Shown in pieces: positions 26,519 to 34,633 of a stretch of DNA of 43,836 nucleotides. Position 1 is the first letter of the stretch. Each line of letters starts with the position of its first letter. The stretch comes from Lautropia sp. Its GTDB lineage: Bacteria; Pseudomonadota; Gammaproteobacteria; Burkholderiales; Burkholderiaceae_E. A model generated the notes under the pieces. It searched no databases, was not told the origin of the DNA, and saw nothing but the letters and a program-made list of their open reading frames with translations. Location: assembly GCA_030528325.1 (NCBI GenBank), contig JAUMZD010000025.1, forward strand, positions 1 to 43,836. Reading direction: 5' to 3'. Position numbers and translations under genes: made by a program.

Positions 26519-26562
26519 TTGGGCGACAGGATGGTCGCGGGCTGCCGCGACCGCGCCGGGCC
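26519..26562. repeat. Partial copy of the dispersed element
   Basis: The sequence ttgggcgacaggatggtcgc followed by gggctgccgcgaccgcgcc resembles a degraded end of the dispersed element, between the imelysin start and the Fur box. Confidence 0.35.
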
Positions 26563-26601
26563 ATCACCACAGACCGTGCACCCGACATCGCACCTAAGTC
26601 T

Positions 26602-26620
26602 GAAAACGATTCGCATTGTA
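26602..26620 (-). promoter_or_regulatory. Fur box upstream of the imelysin operon
   Basis: The 19-mer gaaaacgattcgcattgta matches the Fur consensus GATAATGATAATCATTATC at 12 positions and has the aatgcgaatcgttttc form common in betaproteobacteria when read on the minus strand. It lies upstream of an operon whose families are Fur-controlled, so repression by iron-loaded Fur is expected. Confidence 0.7.
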
Positions 26621-26691
26621 TTATGCCGCCGTCATCAGAAAGGTTTCGGGCAAACCCTCAGGCAAGCCCGCACATACCGGAAACGGCTTCA

Positions 26692-26814
26692 GGAGCTTGG
26701 GCGGCAGGCATCGCGAAGGCGAAAATCGGCCCCGCCGGGCACGGTTCGTGCCCGATTCGCCGCCCCATAGCCGGTGCTATGGAGCGGGAAGCGGGCGCAA
26801 ACCGGCTAGGCTTC
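26692..26814. repeat. Dispersed structured element, copy 3 (inverted, one end lost)
   Basis: It begins aggagcttgggcggcaggca with tcgcgaaggcgaaaatcggc, the reverse complement of the right end of the copy at 16395, and includes the ccccatag...ctatgg hairpin. The opposite end breaks off at cgggcgcaaaccggctaggc. It lies in the divergent gap 26429-26972. Confidence 0.6.
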
Positions 26815-26880
26815 TAACATAATAAAAAATTATAATCAAATATTATTTCAAATAATTACTATACTATCCGGTCATTTAAC
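26815..26880. promoter_or_regulatory. Strongly AT-rich tract, probable promoter region of the DUF883 operon
   Basis: About 65 bases of nearly pure A/T (taataaaaaattataat and similar) in an otherwise GC-rich sequence, ending about 90 bases before the start of the 26973 gene. Such a tract could be an UP element, a site for a nucleoid protein or a stress promoter. No single -10/-35 pair can be chosen with confidence. Confidence 0.4.
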
Positions 26881-26972
26881 ACAGAAGATCGTTAAATGTG
26901 TCACACTTGCTCGCTCGCCTCGGGATTTGCCGAGCGCCTTTCAACCGGTTCACAAGAAGGAGACCTTTCACC

Positions 26973-27374
26973 ATGTCCACGGATACCACCGACAAGCTGG
27001 CAGCCCGCATCGAAGAAATCGCCTCCTCGCTCGAGCGCTCGATGAAACGCGGCAGCCGTAGCGTCGGCCGCTCCGCCGAGCGCTCCCGCGACGCCCTCGA
27101 GCGTGAATGGGAAGACCTGAAAAAAGACCTGGCCGACCTGATGGACAGCGACACCCTGCGGGATCGTCCGGAAGTCCGGGCAGCCATCCGCCGCATGCAG
27201 GACACCTACCAGAGCGTCATCGATGCCGCCTACGACACCGCACAGGAAGTGCAGCGTCGCGCTCGTGAGGGTGCCGAGGCCGTCAACGACTACGCCCACA
27301 CCTCGCCCTGGCAAACCGCCGGGATGGCGGCAGCGGCTGGTCTGCTGATCGGCTTCCTGCTGTCGCGGCGCTGA
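26973..27374 (+). CDS. DUF883 / ElaB-YqjD-type membrane-anchored protein
   Basis: 133 residues from ATG 26973, with AGAAGGAGA upstream. A long charged amphipathic coiled-coil (SLERSMKRGSRSVGRSAERS, AQEVQRRAREGAEAV) is followed by one C-terminal membrane helix (AGMAAAAGLLIGFLLSRR). This is the DUF883 family to which ElaB and the ribosome-associated YqjD belong, proteins that accumulate in stationary phase and dock to the inner membrane. It is the first of three genes (27390 and 27778 follow closely), matching the yqjD-yqjE-yqjK order. Confidence 0.8.
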   Translation: MSTDTTDKLAARIEEIASSLERSMKRGSRSVGRSAERSRDALEREWEDLKKDLADLMDSDTLRDRPEVRAAIRRMQDTYQSVIDAAYDTAQEVQRRAREGAEAVNDYAHTSPWQTAGMAAAAGLLIGFLLSRR

Positions 27375-27389
27375 TCGTTCACCACGCCG

Positions 27390-27785
27390 ATGCTTGGCCG
27401 TTTCTTCAACACGAGAATCCGGCAGGTCAAGCAGACCGCCATCGATCTGCTGAGCGGTCTGGATGACCGTTCCCGCCTGCTGGCTCTCGAATTCGGTGCA
27501 GAAGCGCGCTGGCTCGCGTGGATGGGCGCCCTGGTGCTCGGTGCCGTCATCGTCGTCATCATCTGCCTCGTGTGGCTGATGGCGACGCTGGTAGCGCTGG
27601 CCTGGGATACGCCGTGGCGCCTCCATGCCCTTGGCGGTGCCGCAGGGTTCTGGCTGGTGCTCAGCATCGGCCTGCTGCTCAAGATCCGAAGCATGCTGCG
27701 CACGCGGAAAGCCCCTTTCCCCCTGAGTCGACGGGTCTTTGCCGACGACATCCAGTCCCTGCGAGGAGAAATCGACCATGAATGA
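27390..27785 (+). CDS. YqjE-like / DUF1469 phage-holin-family membrane protein
   Basis: 131 residues, starting 15 bases after the DUF883 gene. Two membrane helices (WMGALVLGAVIVVIICLVWL and AAGFWLVLSIGLLLKI) are separated by a short loop, typical for DUF1469 (holin superfamily III, YqjE). It follows a YqjD-like gene, as in Enterobacteria, and overlaps the next gene by eight bases. The holin label reflects topology, not proven function. Confidence 0.8.
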   Translation: MLGRFFNTRIRQVKQTAIDLLSGLDDRSRLLALEFGAEARWLAWMGALVLGAVIVVIICLVWLMATLVALAWDTPWRLHALGGAAGFWLVLSIGLLLKIRSMLRTRKAPFPLSRRVFADDIQSLRGEIDHE

Positions 27786-28350
27786 ACCTTCGCCCTCGAC
27801 GGCGGATCAGGCTGAATCCGCCGAGGAGATCTTCGCGCGGATCCAGCGGCGTCGGGGCATGCTAGATGCCACCGACGCCCGGATTCTGCCCACAGGCAAA
27901 TCTGGCGCCGACGCACTTGCCGTGACAGAAGGGCCTACCCCCGCCGATGACGCCGAACGCCCCGCTGCCCCCGGGCACGGGGACACGAACGGCCGGGACG
28001 ATGCCGGCCCTCACCCCGACACAGACCAGGATCCGATCGAGACCATGCGCAACCGCCATCACCGGAACGCCCGCTCCCCCCTGCCTGACGACACGCACGA
28101 ACTGGTGCCTTTCCGGATGTCGGAGTCCGTCTGGGATGACGACGGCGATTACATCGACATGGATCCGGGCTTTCCGCGCAGCAGAACCTTCCGCACCCTG
28201 TGCCGTCACCCTGAACTGGCGCTGGCCGTTGCCTTGCCTGTGGCCTACCTGGCCCTGCGCTCGGCCGTCATCCGGCGCACCGCCTTTCAGGTGGGCAAGT
28301 TTGCCGTCAAACAGCAGATGTGGAAGCAGGTTCGCCGCTTCACCGGCTGA
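27778..28350 (+). CDS. Third gene of the DUF883/YqjE operon, YqjK-like C-terminus
   Basis: 190 residues from ATG 27778, overlapping the YqjE-like stop. The N-terminal 120 residues are polar, Asp/Pro-rich and probably disordered. The C-terminal 60 residues include a single hydrophobic helix (ELALAVALPVAYLALRSAVI) and a basic end. The position corresponds to yqjK, but the long disordered N-terminus is unlike the short YqjK, so the assignment rests mainly on context. Confidence 0.6.
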   Translation: MNEPSPSTADQAESAEEIFARIQRRRGMLDATDARILPTGKSGADALAVTEGPTPADDAERPAAPGHGDTNGRDDAGPHPDTDQDPIETMRNRHHRNARSPLPDDTHELVPFRMSESVWDDDGDYIDMDPGFPRSRTFRTLCRHPELALAVALPVAYLALRSAVIRRTAFQVGKFAVKQQMWKQVRRFTG

Positions 28351-28357
28351 TCGACGA

Positions 28358-29935
28358 TCAGTCCAGCGCCCCCGACTCGCCCGCCTGCCGCTGCCGACGA
28401 CCCTCGTCATCGAGCGCCCGAACCTCGCGGCGCAACCACCACAGCATCAGCAGGCCGGGCACTGCGGCCACCACGGTCATCAGAAAGAACGAGGCCCAGC
28501 CATGATGCTCGACGGCCACCCCGGCCACCGGGCCGACATACACCCGTCCGACCGCCGCCAGTGCCGACAACAGCGCATACTGGGCTGCCGAGAAGCGTCG
28601 GTCGGTCAGCGCCATCAGGAAAGCCACGAAGGCAGCCGTCCCCAGGCCACCACACAGGTTCTCGACGCCGATCGCGAGCACCATCAGGCTGTAGCTCTTG
28701 GGCAGCACGGCCAGCAGCCAATAGCCCAGATTCGACAGCGCCTGCAACAGCCCGAAGGCCATCAGCGCCCCATACAGCGAGCGGGACGACAGCCAGGCAC
28801 CGCCCAGCAAGGCACCGACGATCGTCGCGAGCAGACCCAGACCCTTGTTGATGGCACCGATTTCGGTCTGGCTGAAGCCAGGCCCCCGCAGCAGGAAACT
28901 GGTGCTGAGACTGCCGGCAAAGGCATCGCCCAGCTTGTAGAGCACGATCAGCAGCAGGAAAGCCATCGCCCGGCGCCGCACGAAGAAGGCATCCCACGGC
29001 TCGACGAACGAAGGAAAGCCGACCCGCCGGGCCATCAGCACGGCGCTGAAACCGGTCAGCAGCATCAGGGCCGTCTCCAGCCCGAGGGACACGAAGGGGT
29101 CGATCGACTGGCCGCCTGCGGGCAGCCCCCCGGCCATCGCGTGGGCCCCGGCATGGGCATCGGCATGAACCGGCAGCGTGCCAGCCGACAGCACCGCACC
29201 CAGCCAGTCGATCAGCTGCGACCCGATCCACCACACCAGGGCTGCCGTGCCCACCATCGCCAGAAAACCCCGCAGTTCGAGCGTGGCCGAACTGCGGGGG
29301 CCTGCTGGCTTCGGCAGCGCCGGGCTCCAGACGGTGGCGAGCATCAGCAGCACGAAGCAGACGCCCATCAGCTGATAGGTGCCGGGCCAGCCCAGCCGTG
29401 TGTCGGCCAGCATCAGCGCACCACCGCCTGACACCAGCATCGCCAGCCGGTAACCCAGCACCGACACGGCCGCCCCGGCCCCCCGTTCCTCCGGTGTCAG
29501 CAGATCGGCCCGATAGGCATCGAAGACCACATCCTGCGAGGCCGACAGCCAGGCCATCAGCACCGCCAGCGCGGCGATCAGCGACACCGACTGTTGAGGA
29601 TCGAGCCGAGCCATCGCGAAACAGCCCAAGGCAATGCCCAGCTGAAACAGCAGCACCCAGCCCCGACGACGCCCCAGCAGCGGTGGCTCGAAACGATCGA
29701 GCAGTGGTGCCCAGACGAACTTGAAGGTATAGGGCAGCCCCACCAGCGCGAAATAGCCGATGGTTCGCAGGCTGATGCCTTCGACCGTGAGCCATGCCTG
29801 CAACGCGCCCGCGGTGAGCGCCAGCGGCAAGCCGCTGGAAAAGCCCAGCAGCAGCATGGCAGCGATACGCCGTGATGCAAAAACTTGCCCGTAGGTTTGC
29901 CACAGACCGGGCTTGTGCGTGGAGTTGGCCCTCAT
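28358..29935 (-). CDS. ampG: AmpG-type muropeptide permease (MFS)
   Basis: 525 residues with about 12-14 membrane helices. The AmpG signatures are clear: FSSGLPLALTAGALQAWLT, GYFALVGLPYTFKFVWAPLL, LSASQDVVFDAYRADLL and LLGRRRGWVLLFQ. AmpG imports GlcNAc-anhydro-MurNAc peptides from the periplasm for wall recycling and beta-lactamase signalling. It is convergent with the stress operon, with only seven bases between the stops and no terminator visible. An internal His/Ala-rich loop (HADAHAGAHAMAGG) near residues 255-275 is unusual. Confidence 0.9.
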   Translation of the reverse strand: MRANSTHKPGLWQTYGQVFASRRIAAMLLLGFSSGLPLALTAGALQAWLTVEGISLRTIGYFALVGLPYTFKFVWAPLLDRFEPPLLGRRRGWVLLFQLGIALGCFAMARLDPQQSVSLIAALAVLMAWLSASQDVVFDAYRADLLTPEERGAGAAVSVLGYRLAMLVSGGGALMLADTRLGWPGTYQLMGVCFVLLMLATVWSPALPKPAGPRSSATLELRGFLAMVGTAALVWWIGSQLIDWLGAVLSAGTLPVHADAHAGAHAMAGGLPAGGQSIDPFVSLGLETALMLLTGFSAVLMARRVGFPSFVEPWDAFFVRRRAMAFLLLIVLYKLGDAFAGSLSTSFLLRGPGFSQTEIGAINKGLGLLATIVGALLGGAWLSSRSLYGALMAFGLLQALSNLGYWLLAVLPKSYSLMVLAIGVENLCGGLGTAAFVAFLMALTDRRFSAAQYALLSALAAVGRVYVGPVAGVAVEHHGWASFFLMTVVAAVPGLLMLWWLRREVRALDDEGRRQRQAGESGALD

Positions 29936-30164
29936 CCGGGGCAGTGTAACAGGGGCGGGCCACAGCCCGTACCCCCTGCACCCGCCCAGCCATCCGACGC
30001 GGACGACCGGTCATGCCGGATGGCTTCACCGGCAACGCCCCCTGTTGCGCGCTGTTCTCGGCAGTGCACAAAACAAAGGGGGGTGAACCGGTGTAAGCTT
30101 TCGGGCGACACCTGTCGATCGTGACCTAGATGACCTAGAACATGACGACCTTCCCGCTCCGTGC

Positions 30165-30210
30165 CTGAAGGCATCCCGGATGCTTGCCGGGTGCCTTCAG
30201 CCCCCTTTTC
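30165..30210 (+). promoter_or_regulatory. Hairpin in the maeB leader, possible attenuator
   Basis: Arms ctgaaggca-cccgg (30165-30179, one bulged T) and ccgggtgccttcag (30187-30200) form a 14-bp stem with a seven-base loop, followed by cccccttttc. The stem ends 19 bases before the maeB ATG, so it could act as an attenuator or mask the ribosome-binding site. Upstream, a short direct repeat gacctaga occurs twice (30122, 30132). The remainder of 29936-30219 holds no gene. Confidence 0.45.
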
Positions 30211-30219
30211 GAGTGATCC

Positions 30220-32541
30220 ATGGCCAAAGCACTGTCAGCCGCCGAAGCGGCCCTTCGCGACGCAGCACGCGAATATCACGCCCAACCGACCCGCGGCAAG
30301 ATTTCCGTCAACCCCACCAAACCGCTGTCGAACCAGCGCGACCTGTCGCTGGCCTATTCGCCCGGGGTGGCCTACCCCTGCCTGGACATTCAGGCTGATC
30401 CGGCCAAGGCCGCCGACTACACCTCACGTGCCAATCTGGTCGGCGTCATCACCAACGGCACGGCCGTGCTGGGCCTGGGTGACATCGGCCCGCTGGCCGG
30501 CAAGCCGGTGATGGAAGGCAAGGGCTGCCTGTTCAAGAAGTTTGCCGGCATCGATGTCTTCGACATCGAGCTGGACGAGCGGGATCCCGACAAACTGGTC
30601 GAGATCATCCGCGCCCTGGAACCCACCCTGGGTGGCATCAATCTCGAAGACATCAAGGCGCCCGAGTGCTTCTACATCGAGCGCAAGCTGCGCGAGCAGA
30701 TGAAGATCCCGGTCTTCCATGACGACCAGCATGGCACCGCGATCATTTCCGGGGCAGCACTGCTGAACGGCCTGGAGCTGGTCGGCAAGAAGATCGACGA
30801 GGTGAAAGTGGCCGCGTCGGGCGCCGGGGCCGCCGCCATCGCCTGTCTGGACATCATGGTGGCGCTGGGCGTCTCGCCGAAGAACATCTATGTGACCGAC
30901 TCGAAGGGCGTGATCTACCAGGGCCGCCCCGGCAATCTCGACGAATCGAAGGCGCGCTACGCGCAGGACACCGATGCCCGCACCCTGGCCGACATCGTGA
31001 AGGACGCCGATGTCTTTCTCGGCTGCTCGGCGGCCGGCGTGCTGACGGCCGACATGGTCAAGACGATGGCACGTCAGCCCGTCATCCTGGCGCTGGCCAA
31101 CCCCGAGCCGGAGATCCGCCCCGAAGAGGCTCGCGCGGCCCGTGCCGACTGCATCATCGCCACCGGCCGTTCGGATTATCCGAACCAGGTCAACAACGTG
31201 CTGTGCTTCCCGTACATCTTCCGGGGCGCGCTGGATTGCGGTGCCTCGCGCATCACCGAAGAGATGAAACTGGCCTGCGTGCGGGAGATCGCTGCGCTGG
31301 CCAAGGCCGAAGCCAGTGATGAAGTGGCCAGCGCCTACGTGGGCAAGGATCTGAACTTCGGCCCCGACTACATCATCCCCACCCCCTTCGATCCGCGCCT
31401 GATCCTGCGCATCGCGCCAGCCGTGGCCGAAGCGGCCAAAGCCTCCGGCGTGGCCACCCGTCCCATCGAGGACATGGATGCCTATCGGCAGACGCTGAAT
31501 CGCTTCGTCTACCAGTCCGGCCTGCTGATGCGCCCCGTGTTCCAGGCGGCCAAGGCCGCACCGGCCAGCAGCAAGCGGGTGGCCTATGCCGAAGGGGAGG
31601 ATGAGCGCGTGCTTCGCGCCGCCCAGACCGTGGTCGACGATGGCCTGGCCCGTCCGATCCTGATCGGCCGCCCCGAGGTGATCACGGCCCGCATCAAGAA
31701 GGCCGGCCTGCGCATCCGTCTGGGCAAGGATGTCGAACACGTCGACCCCAACAACGACGCCCGCTTCAAGCAGTATTGGGAGGCCTACCACCAGCTGATG
31801 GGACGTGACGGTGTGTCACGTGAGGCCGCCAAGGAAGCCATCCGGCGATCGACCACACTGATCGCCGCGCTGATGGTTCGGCTCGGCGATGCCGACACGA
31901 TGCTGTGCGGCACGCTGGGACGATTCGACACGCACCTGGGCCACATCCAGGACGTGATCGGTGCCCGGCCCGGGGCTCCGGGTCTGGCGACGGTGAATGC
32001 GCTGATGATGGGCAGCCGCACGCTGTTCATCGCCGACACCTACGTGAACGAATCACCGGATGCCGAGATGCTGGCGCAGATCGCCCTGATGGCAGCCGAG
32101 GAAGTCAGCAACTTCGGCATCCCGCCGAAGGTGGCCTTCGTCTCCCATTCGCAGTTCGGCAGCTCCCGTCGACCCTCCGCCGTCAAGATGCGCGAAGCGC
32201 GCAACATCTTCCGTGAGCTGGCACCACACATCGAATGCGACGGCGAAATGCATGGCGACGCCGCTTTCCTGCCGGAAGTGCGCGAACGCATGGTGTCGGA
32301 CAGCACGCTGACCGGTGAAGCCAACCTGCTGATCTGCCCGAACCTGGATGCCGCCAACATCCTGTTCAACGTGCTGAAGACGATCGACGGCCACGGCGTG
32401 ACGATCGGCCCGATCCTGCTCGGCAGCGCGGCGCCTGCCCATGTGATGACCCCGACCGCCACGGTTCGGCGCCTCATCAACATGACGGCCCTGGCCGTGG
32501 CCGAAGTGGCTGCGGGCAAGCACAAGGTGGGTGCCGCCTGA
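30220..32541 (+). CDS. maeB: NADP-dependent malic enzyme, MaeB type with phosphotransacetylase-like domain
   Basis: 773 residues, the full length for MaeB. The malic domain (1-430) carries [31 protein letters not shown] and [18 protein letters not shown] with catalytic Lys and metal-binding Glu/Asp residues. The C-terminal 330 residues are a phosphotransacetylase-like domain ([35 protein letters not shown]) thought to give allosteric control by acetyl-CoA. It converts malate to pyruvate, producing NADPH and CO2. It is monocistronic, with a hairpin just before the start and an inverted repeat 20 nt past the stop. Confidence 0.95.
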   Translation: MAKALSAAEAALRDAAREYHAQPTRGKISVNPTKPLSNQRDLSLAYSPGVAYPCLDIQADPAKAADYTSRANLVGVITNGTAVLGLGDIGPLAGKPVMEGKGCLFKKFAGIDVFDIELDERDPDKLVEIIRALEPTLGGINLEDIKAPECFYIERKLREQMKIPVFHDDQHGTAIISGAALLNGLELVGKKIDEVKVAASGAGAAAIACLDIMVALGVSPKNIYVTDSKGVIYQGRPGNLDESKARYAQDTDARTLADIVKDADVFLGCSAAGVLTADMVKTMARQPVILALANPEPEIRPEEARAARADCIIATGRSDYPNQVNNVLCFPYIFRGALDCGASRITEEMKLACVREIAALAKAEASDEVASAYVGKDLNFGPDYIIPTPFDPRLILRIAPAVAEAAKASGVATRPIEDMDAYRQTLNRFVYQSGLLMRPVFQAAKAAPASSKRVAYAEGEDERVLRAAQTVVDDGLARPILIGRPEVITARIKKAGLRIRLGKDVEHVDPNNDARFKQYWEAYHQLMGRDGVSREAAKEAIRRSTTLIAALMVRLGDADTMLCGTLGRFDTHLGHIQDVIGARPGAPGLATVNALMMGSRTLFIADTYVNESPDAEMLAQIALMAAEEVSNFGIPPKVAFVSHSQFGSSRRPSAVKMREARNIFRELAPHIECDGEMHGDAAFLPEVRERMVSDSTLTGEANLLICPNLDAANILFNVLKTIDGHGVTIGPILLGSAAPAHVMTPTATVRRLINMTALAVAEVAAGKHKVGAA

Positions 32542-32560
32542 GCTTGTGCTTGAGCCCCCT

Positions 32561-32590
32561 GTCATGCCCTGAGCCTGTCCAGGGCATGAC
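32561..32590. terminator. Inverted repeat after maeB, possible terminator
   Basis: gtcatgccctg (32561-32571) and cagggcatgac (32580-32590) form a perfect 11-bp stem with an eight-base loop, between the convergent maeB and hipA genes. No T-run follows on either strand, so it is not a classical intrinsic terminator. Nothing else is seen in 32542-32704. Confidence 0.45.
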
Positions 32591-32704
32591 GCCTGACCTC
32601 GCGGCCTGTCTGAACGTCCATCCATCCACCGTGTTGACGGCCATCAGAAGACGAGCAAGGACCTGCGCGTGTTGACATGACATCAGCCTGAATCCCCGGC
32701 CTCG

Positions 32705-34162
32705 TCAACCAGCCCGAACCCGAGCCAGCATCTCCGGCAGGATGGTGTGGCGGATGACGCGCAGGCAACGCATCTCGCCTGCCAGCCGGTTGGCCAGCGT
32801 GGGCTGCTGGTGCAGGATGACCTCATTCTCACGGGAGATGACGTTCAGCAGCTCGTCGGCCTGGGGCACGATCTGGCGGACGAGATCATCCAGCAGGCGG
32901 GCTGCCGTGGCTGGAGGCAGGCCCAGCTTGTGTGCTGCCTCCAGCAGCAAGGCGTGCGTGATGCCGGAAAAATGACGCACGCCCAGAATCGGCCAAGCGA
33001 GCTGCGTATGTGCAGGCCAGCCCTGCTGGTCGAAGGCCGGCGTTTCATAGGCCGCCACGCTGAGCAGATCGTAGAACGGTGCCAGCTGAATGCCTTCGTC
33101 CGACACGAGAAAACTGAGATTCTTCAGGTGAGCATCGCCATTGCCCACCAGCACATTGAACAACAGCCATGAAAAAAGCTGCGTACGCGCCAGCAACGGA
33201 CTTCGACAGAGTGCTGCCAGCTCGGCCAGCCGCTCGATGCTGCCCTGACTGTACTTGAAACTGCGATCCAGCCCCAGCAGCTGGCAGGCATCGACCACAT
33301 GCCGCCGCTGCCAACCCGCAGCGCCCCGGACACGATCGAAGCGCTCGACCAGATAAACCGGAGAAGGCACATACAAACGATGCACGGGCGGCACCGGCAA
33401 GCCCAGCCTGGCCGCCAGACGCATCACGAAAAACTCGTTGATGACCGAATGCGGATAATCGGCATCCGGGTGATCGGGCTTCAGCACATGGGTGGACGGA
33501 GTTCCATCCTGCGGCTCGAACAGAGCATCTCCCTCCAGCACCAGCGCCAGCTTGTGCTGCGCGCCGGCCAGCGACATGCGCTTGAGCGCATCTTGTGTCA
33601 GCGCCACCCGCGGCAACCTGCCGATACGCCCTTCCAGTGACCCATGAGACAAGGGCCTCAACCGGCCGGGCGGCTCTCCCGCCACATCCGGCGGTAGCAA
33701 GGTCAGCGACCCTGCTGATTCGGCACCGTAGTACTGAAGCAGGCCAAAAGCATCCTCCACGCCCACACCTGCATCGCGCGCCATCAGCGTGCGCTGGCCT
33801 TCTTCGGGCAGCAGGTTGTCAAAGTACCACTGCACCGGTCGCTCGCTGGCCCCATCCACCAGCGGCCCTGCCTGTAGAGGCAGCCAGGGGCTGAGCGCAA
33901 AGCCCTGCGGGCTGGCCAGCCAGCCGGGCGCGTAGGAAAACCGCCACAAGCCGCCCTGCTCCTGCAGCAGACCCACCTCGACACCATTGATGAATGCCCG
34001 CAACGCGCGGCCGGCGTGAGGGGGCTCCGGCGTGAGCGCAGAGCCTACCCCGGACACAGGCGGCACCGGCACACCGCGCTCATCGACAGGCACCGGTGCG
34101 CCTGCTACCTCGGCAGGCCCATCAGGGTAGCGGGTACCAGCCCTGTCACCCCGCCGGCTCAT
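32705..34162 (-). CDS. hipA: HipA-family kinase toxin
   Basis: 485 residues from ATG 34162, whose first bases overlap the hipB stop (ATGA). HipA features: an N-terminal subdomain with FDNLLPEEGQR, the SLAGAQHKLAL loop that lines the ATP site, THVLKPD with the ATP-binding Lys, catalytic Asp343 in GNGDAHLKN, and the FYDLLSV metal motif. HipA phosphorylates a tRNA ligase (GltX in E. coli) and slows growth. The first 50 residues are a Pro/Val-rich extension that is not conserved. Paired with hipB as a type II toxin-antitoxin module. Confidence 0.9.
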   Translation of the reverse strand: MSRRGDRAGTRYPDGPAEVAGAPVPVDERGVPVPPVSGVGSALTPEPPHAGRALRAFINGVEVGLLQEQGGLWRFSYAPGWLASPQGFALSPWLPLQAGPLVDGASERPVQWYFDNLLPEEGQRTLMARDAGVGVEDAFGLLQYYGAESAGSLTLLPPDVAGEPPGRLRPLSHGSLEGRIGRLPRVALTQDALKRMSLAGAQHKLALVLEGDALFEPQDGTPSTHVLKPDHPDADYPHSVINEFFVMRLAARLGLPVPPVHRLYVPSPVYLVERFDRVRGAAGWQRRHVVDACQLLGLDRSFKYSQGSIERLAELAALCRSPLLARTQLFSWLLFNVLVGNGDAHLKNLSFLVSDEGIQLAPFYDLLSVAAYETPAFDQQGWPAHTQLAWPILGVRHFSGITHALLLEAAHKLGLPPATAARLLDDLVRQIVPQADELLNVISRENEVILHQQPTLANRLAGEMRCLRVIRHTILPEMLARVRAG

Positions 34163-34428
34163 GACCGACGCACCCGTTCGGCCAGATCGGCCGGCAGATA
34201 CGGCACCACCGATTCGGGCACATCCACATCCACCCAGATGCCCAGACCGGCCAGCACCTGAAAGAGCTTGCCCCACTGCACGGTGTCGCCGCCGCGCTCG
34301 ACCTTGCCCAGGAAGTTCTCGCTCAGGCCCAGGCTGGCAGCGGTATCGTCCTGCCGCAGCTTGTAGGCCTTGCGCGTGGCGCGCACCACGGCACCCAGTC
34401 GGGCAGGGTCATCCAGACGGATCTTCAT
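34159..34428 (-). CDS. hipB: HipB-type XRE antitoxin
   Basis: 89 residues with an XRE helix-turn-helix (RLGAVVRATRKAYKLRQDD, AASLGLSENFLGKVERGG) and a short hydrophobic C-terminus that in HipB proteins contacts HipA. It should neutralise HipA and repress the operon through the two inverted repeats just upstream of its start at 34428. The gene overlaps hipA by four bases. Confidence 0.88.
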   Translation of the reverse strand: MKIRLDDPARLGAVVRATRKAYKLRQDDTAASLGLSENFLGKVERGGDTVQWGKLFQVLAGLGIWVDVDVPESVVPYLPADLAERVRRS

Positions 34429-34432
34429 GGCA

Positions 34433-34454
34433 AATCCTCACGTTCGTAAGGATT
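34433..34454. promoter_or_regulatory. Operator-like inverted repeat 1 (hipBA/helicase intergenic)
   Basis: Arms AATCCT and AGGATT with a ten-base centre, five bases upstream of the hipB start. The TATCC/GGATA logic of the E. coli hip operator is similar. The related copy begins exactly 50 bp away, near five turns of the helix. Confidence 0.7.
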
Positions 34455-34482
34455 TTGGGTTGAAAGACAGCTTCCATCCAGA

Positions 34483-34504
34483 AATCCTCACGCTCTTGAG
34501 GATT
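34483..34504. promoter_or_regulatory. Operator-like inverted repeat 2 (hipBA/helicase intergenic)
   Basis: Arms AATCCTCA and TGAGGATT with a six-base centre. The similarity to copy 1 extends beyond the dyad through gattttg. It lies 130 bases before the helicase start, so one protein could control both divergent genes. Confidence 0.7.
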
Positions 34505-34633
34505 TTGAGTCAAAACGCTGGCACAGGCAACACGTCCAGCTACCACCCGGCAGAACAGAACGCGAGCGTTTCCCCCTCCCCTTATCATCAGGCCATTCAG
34601 CATGACAGACCCGGGGACACGCCTTTCCGGCCG

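Noticed and set aside
30424..31791. 455-codon minus-strand frame opposite maeB
   Set aside because: Antisense shadow of a fully recognised enzyme.
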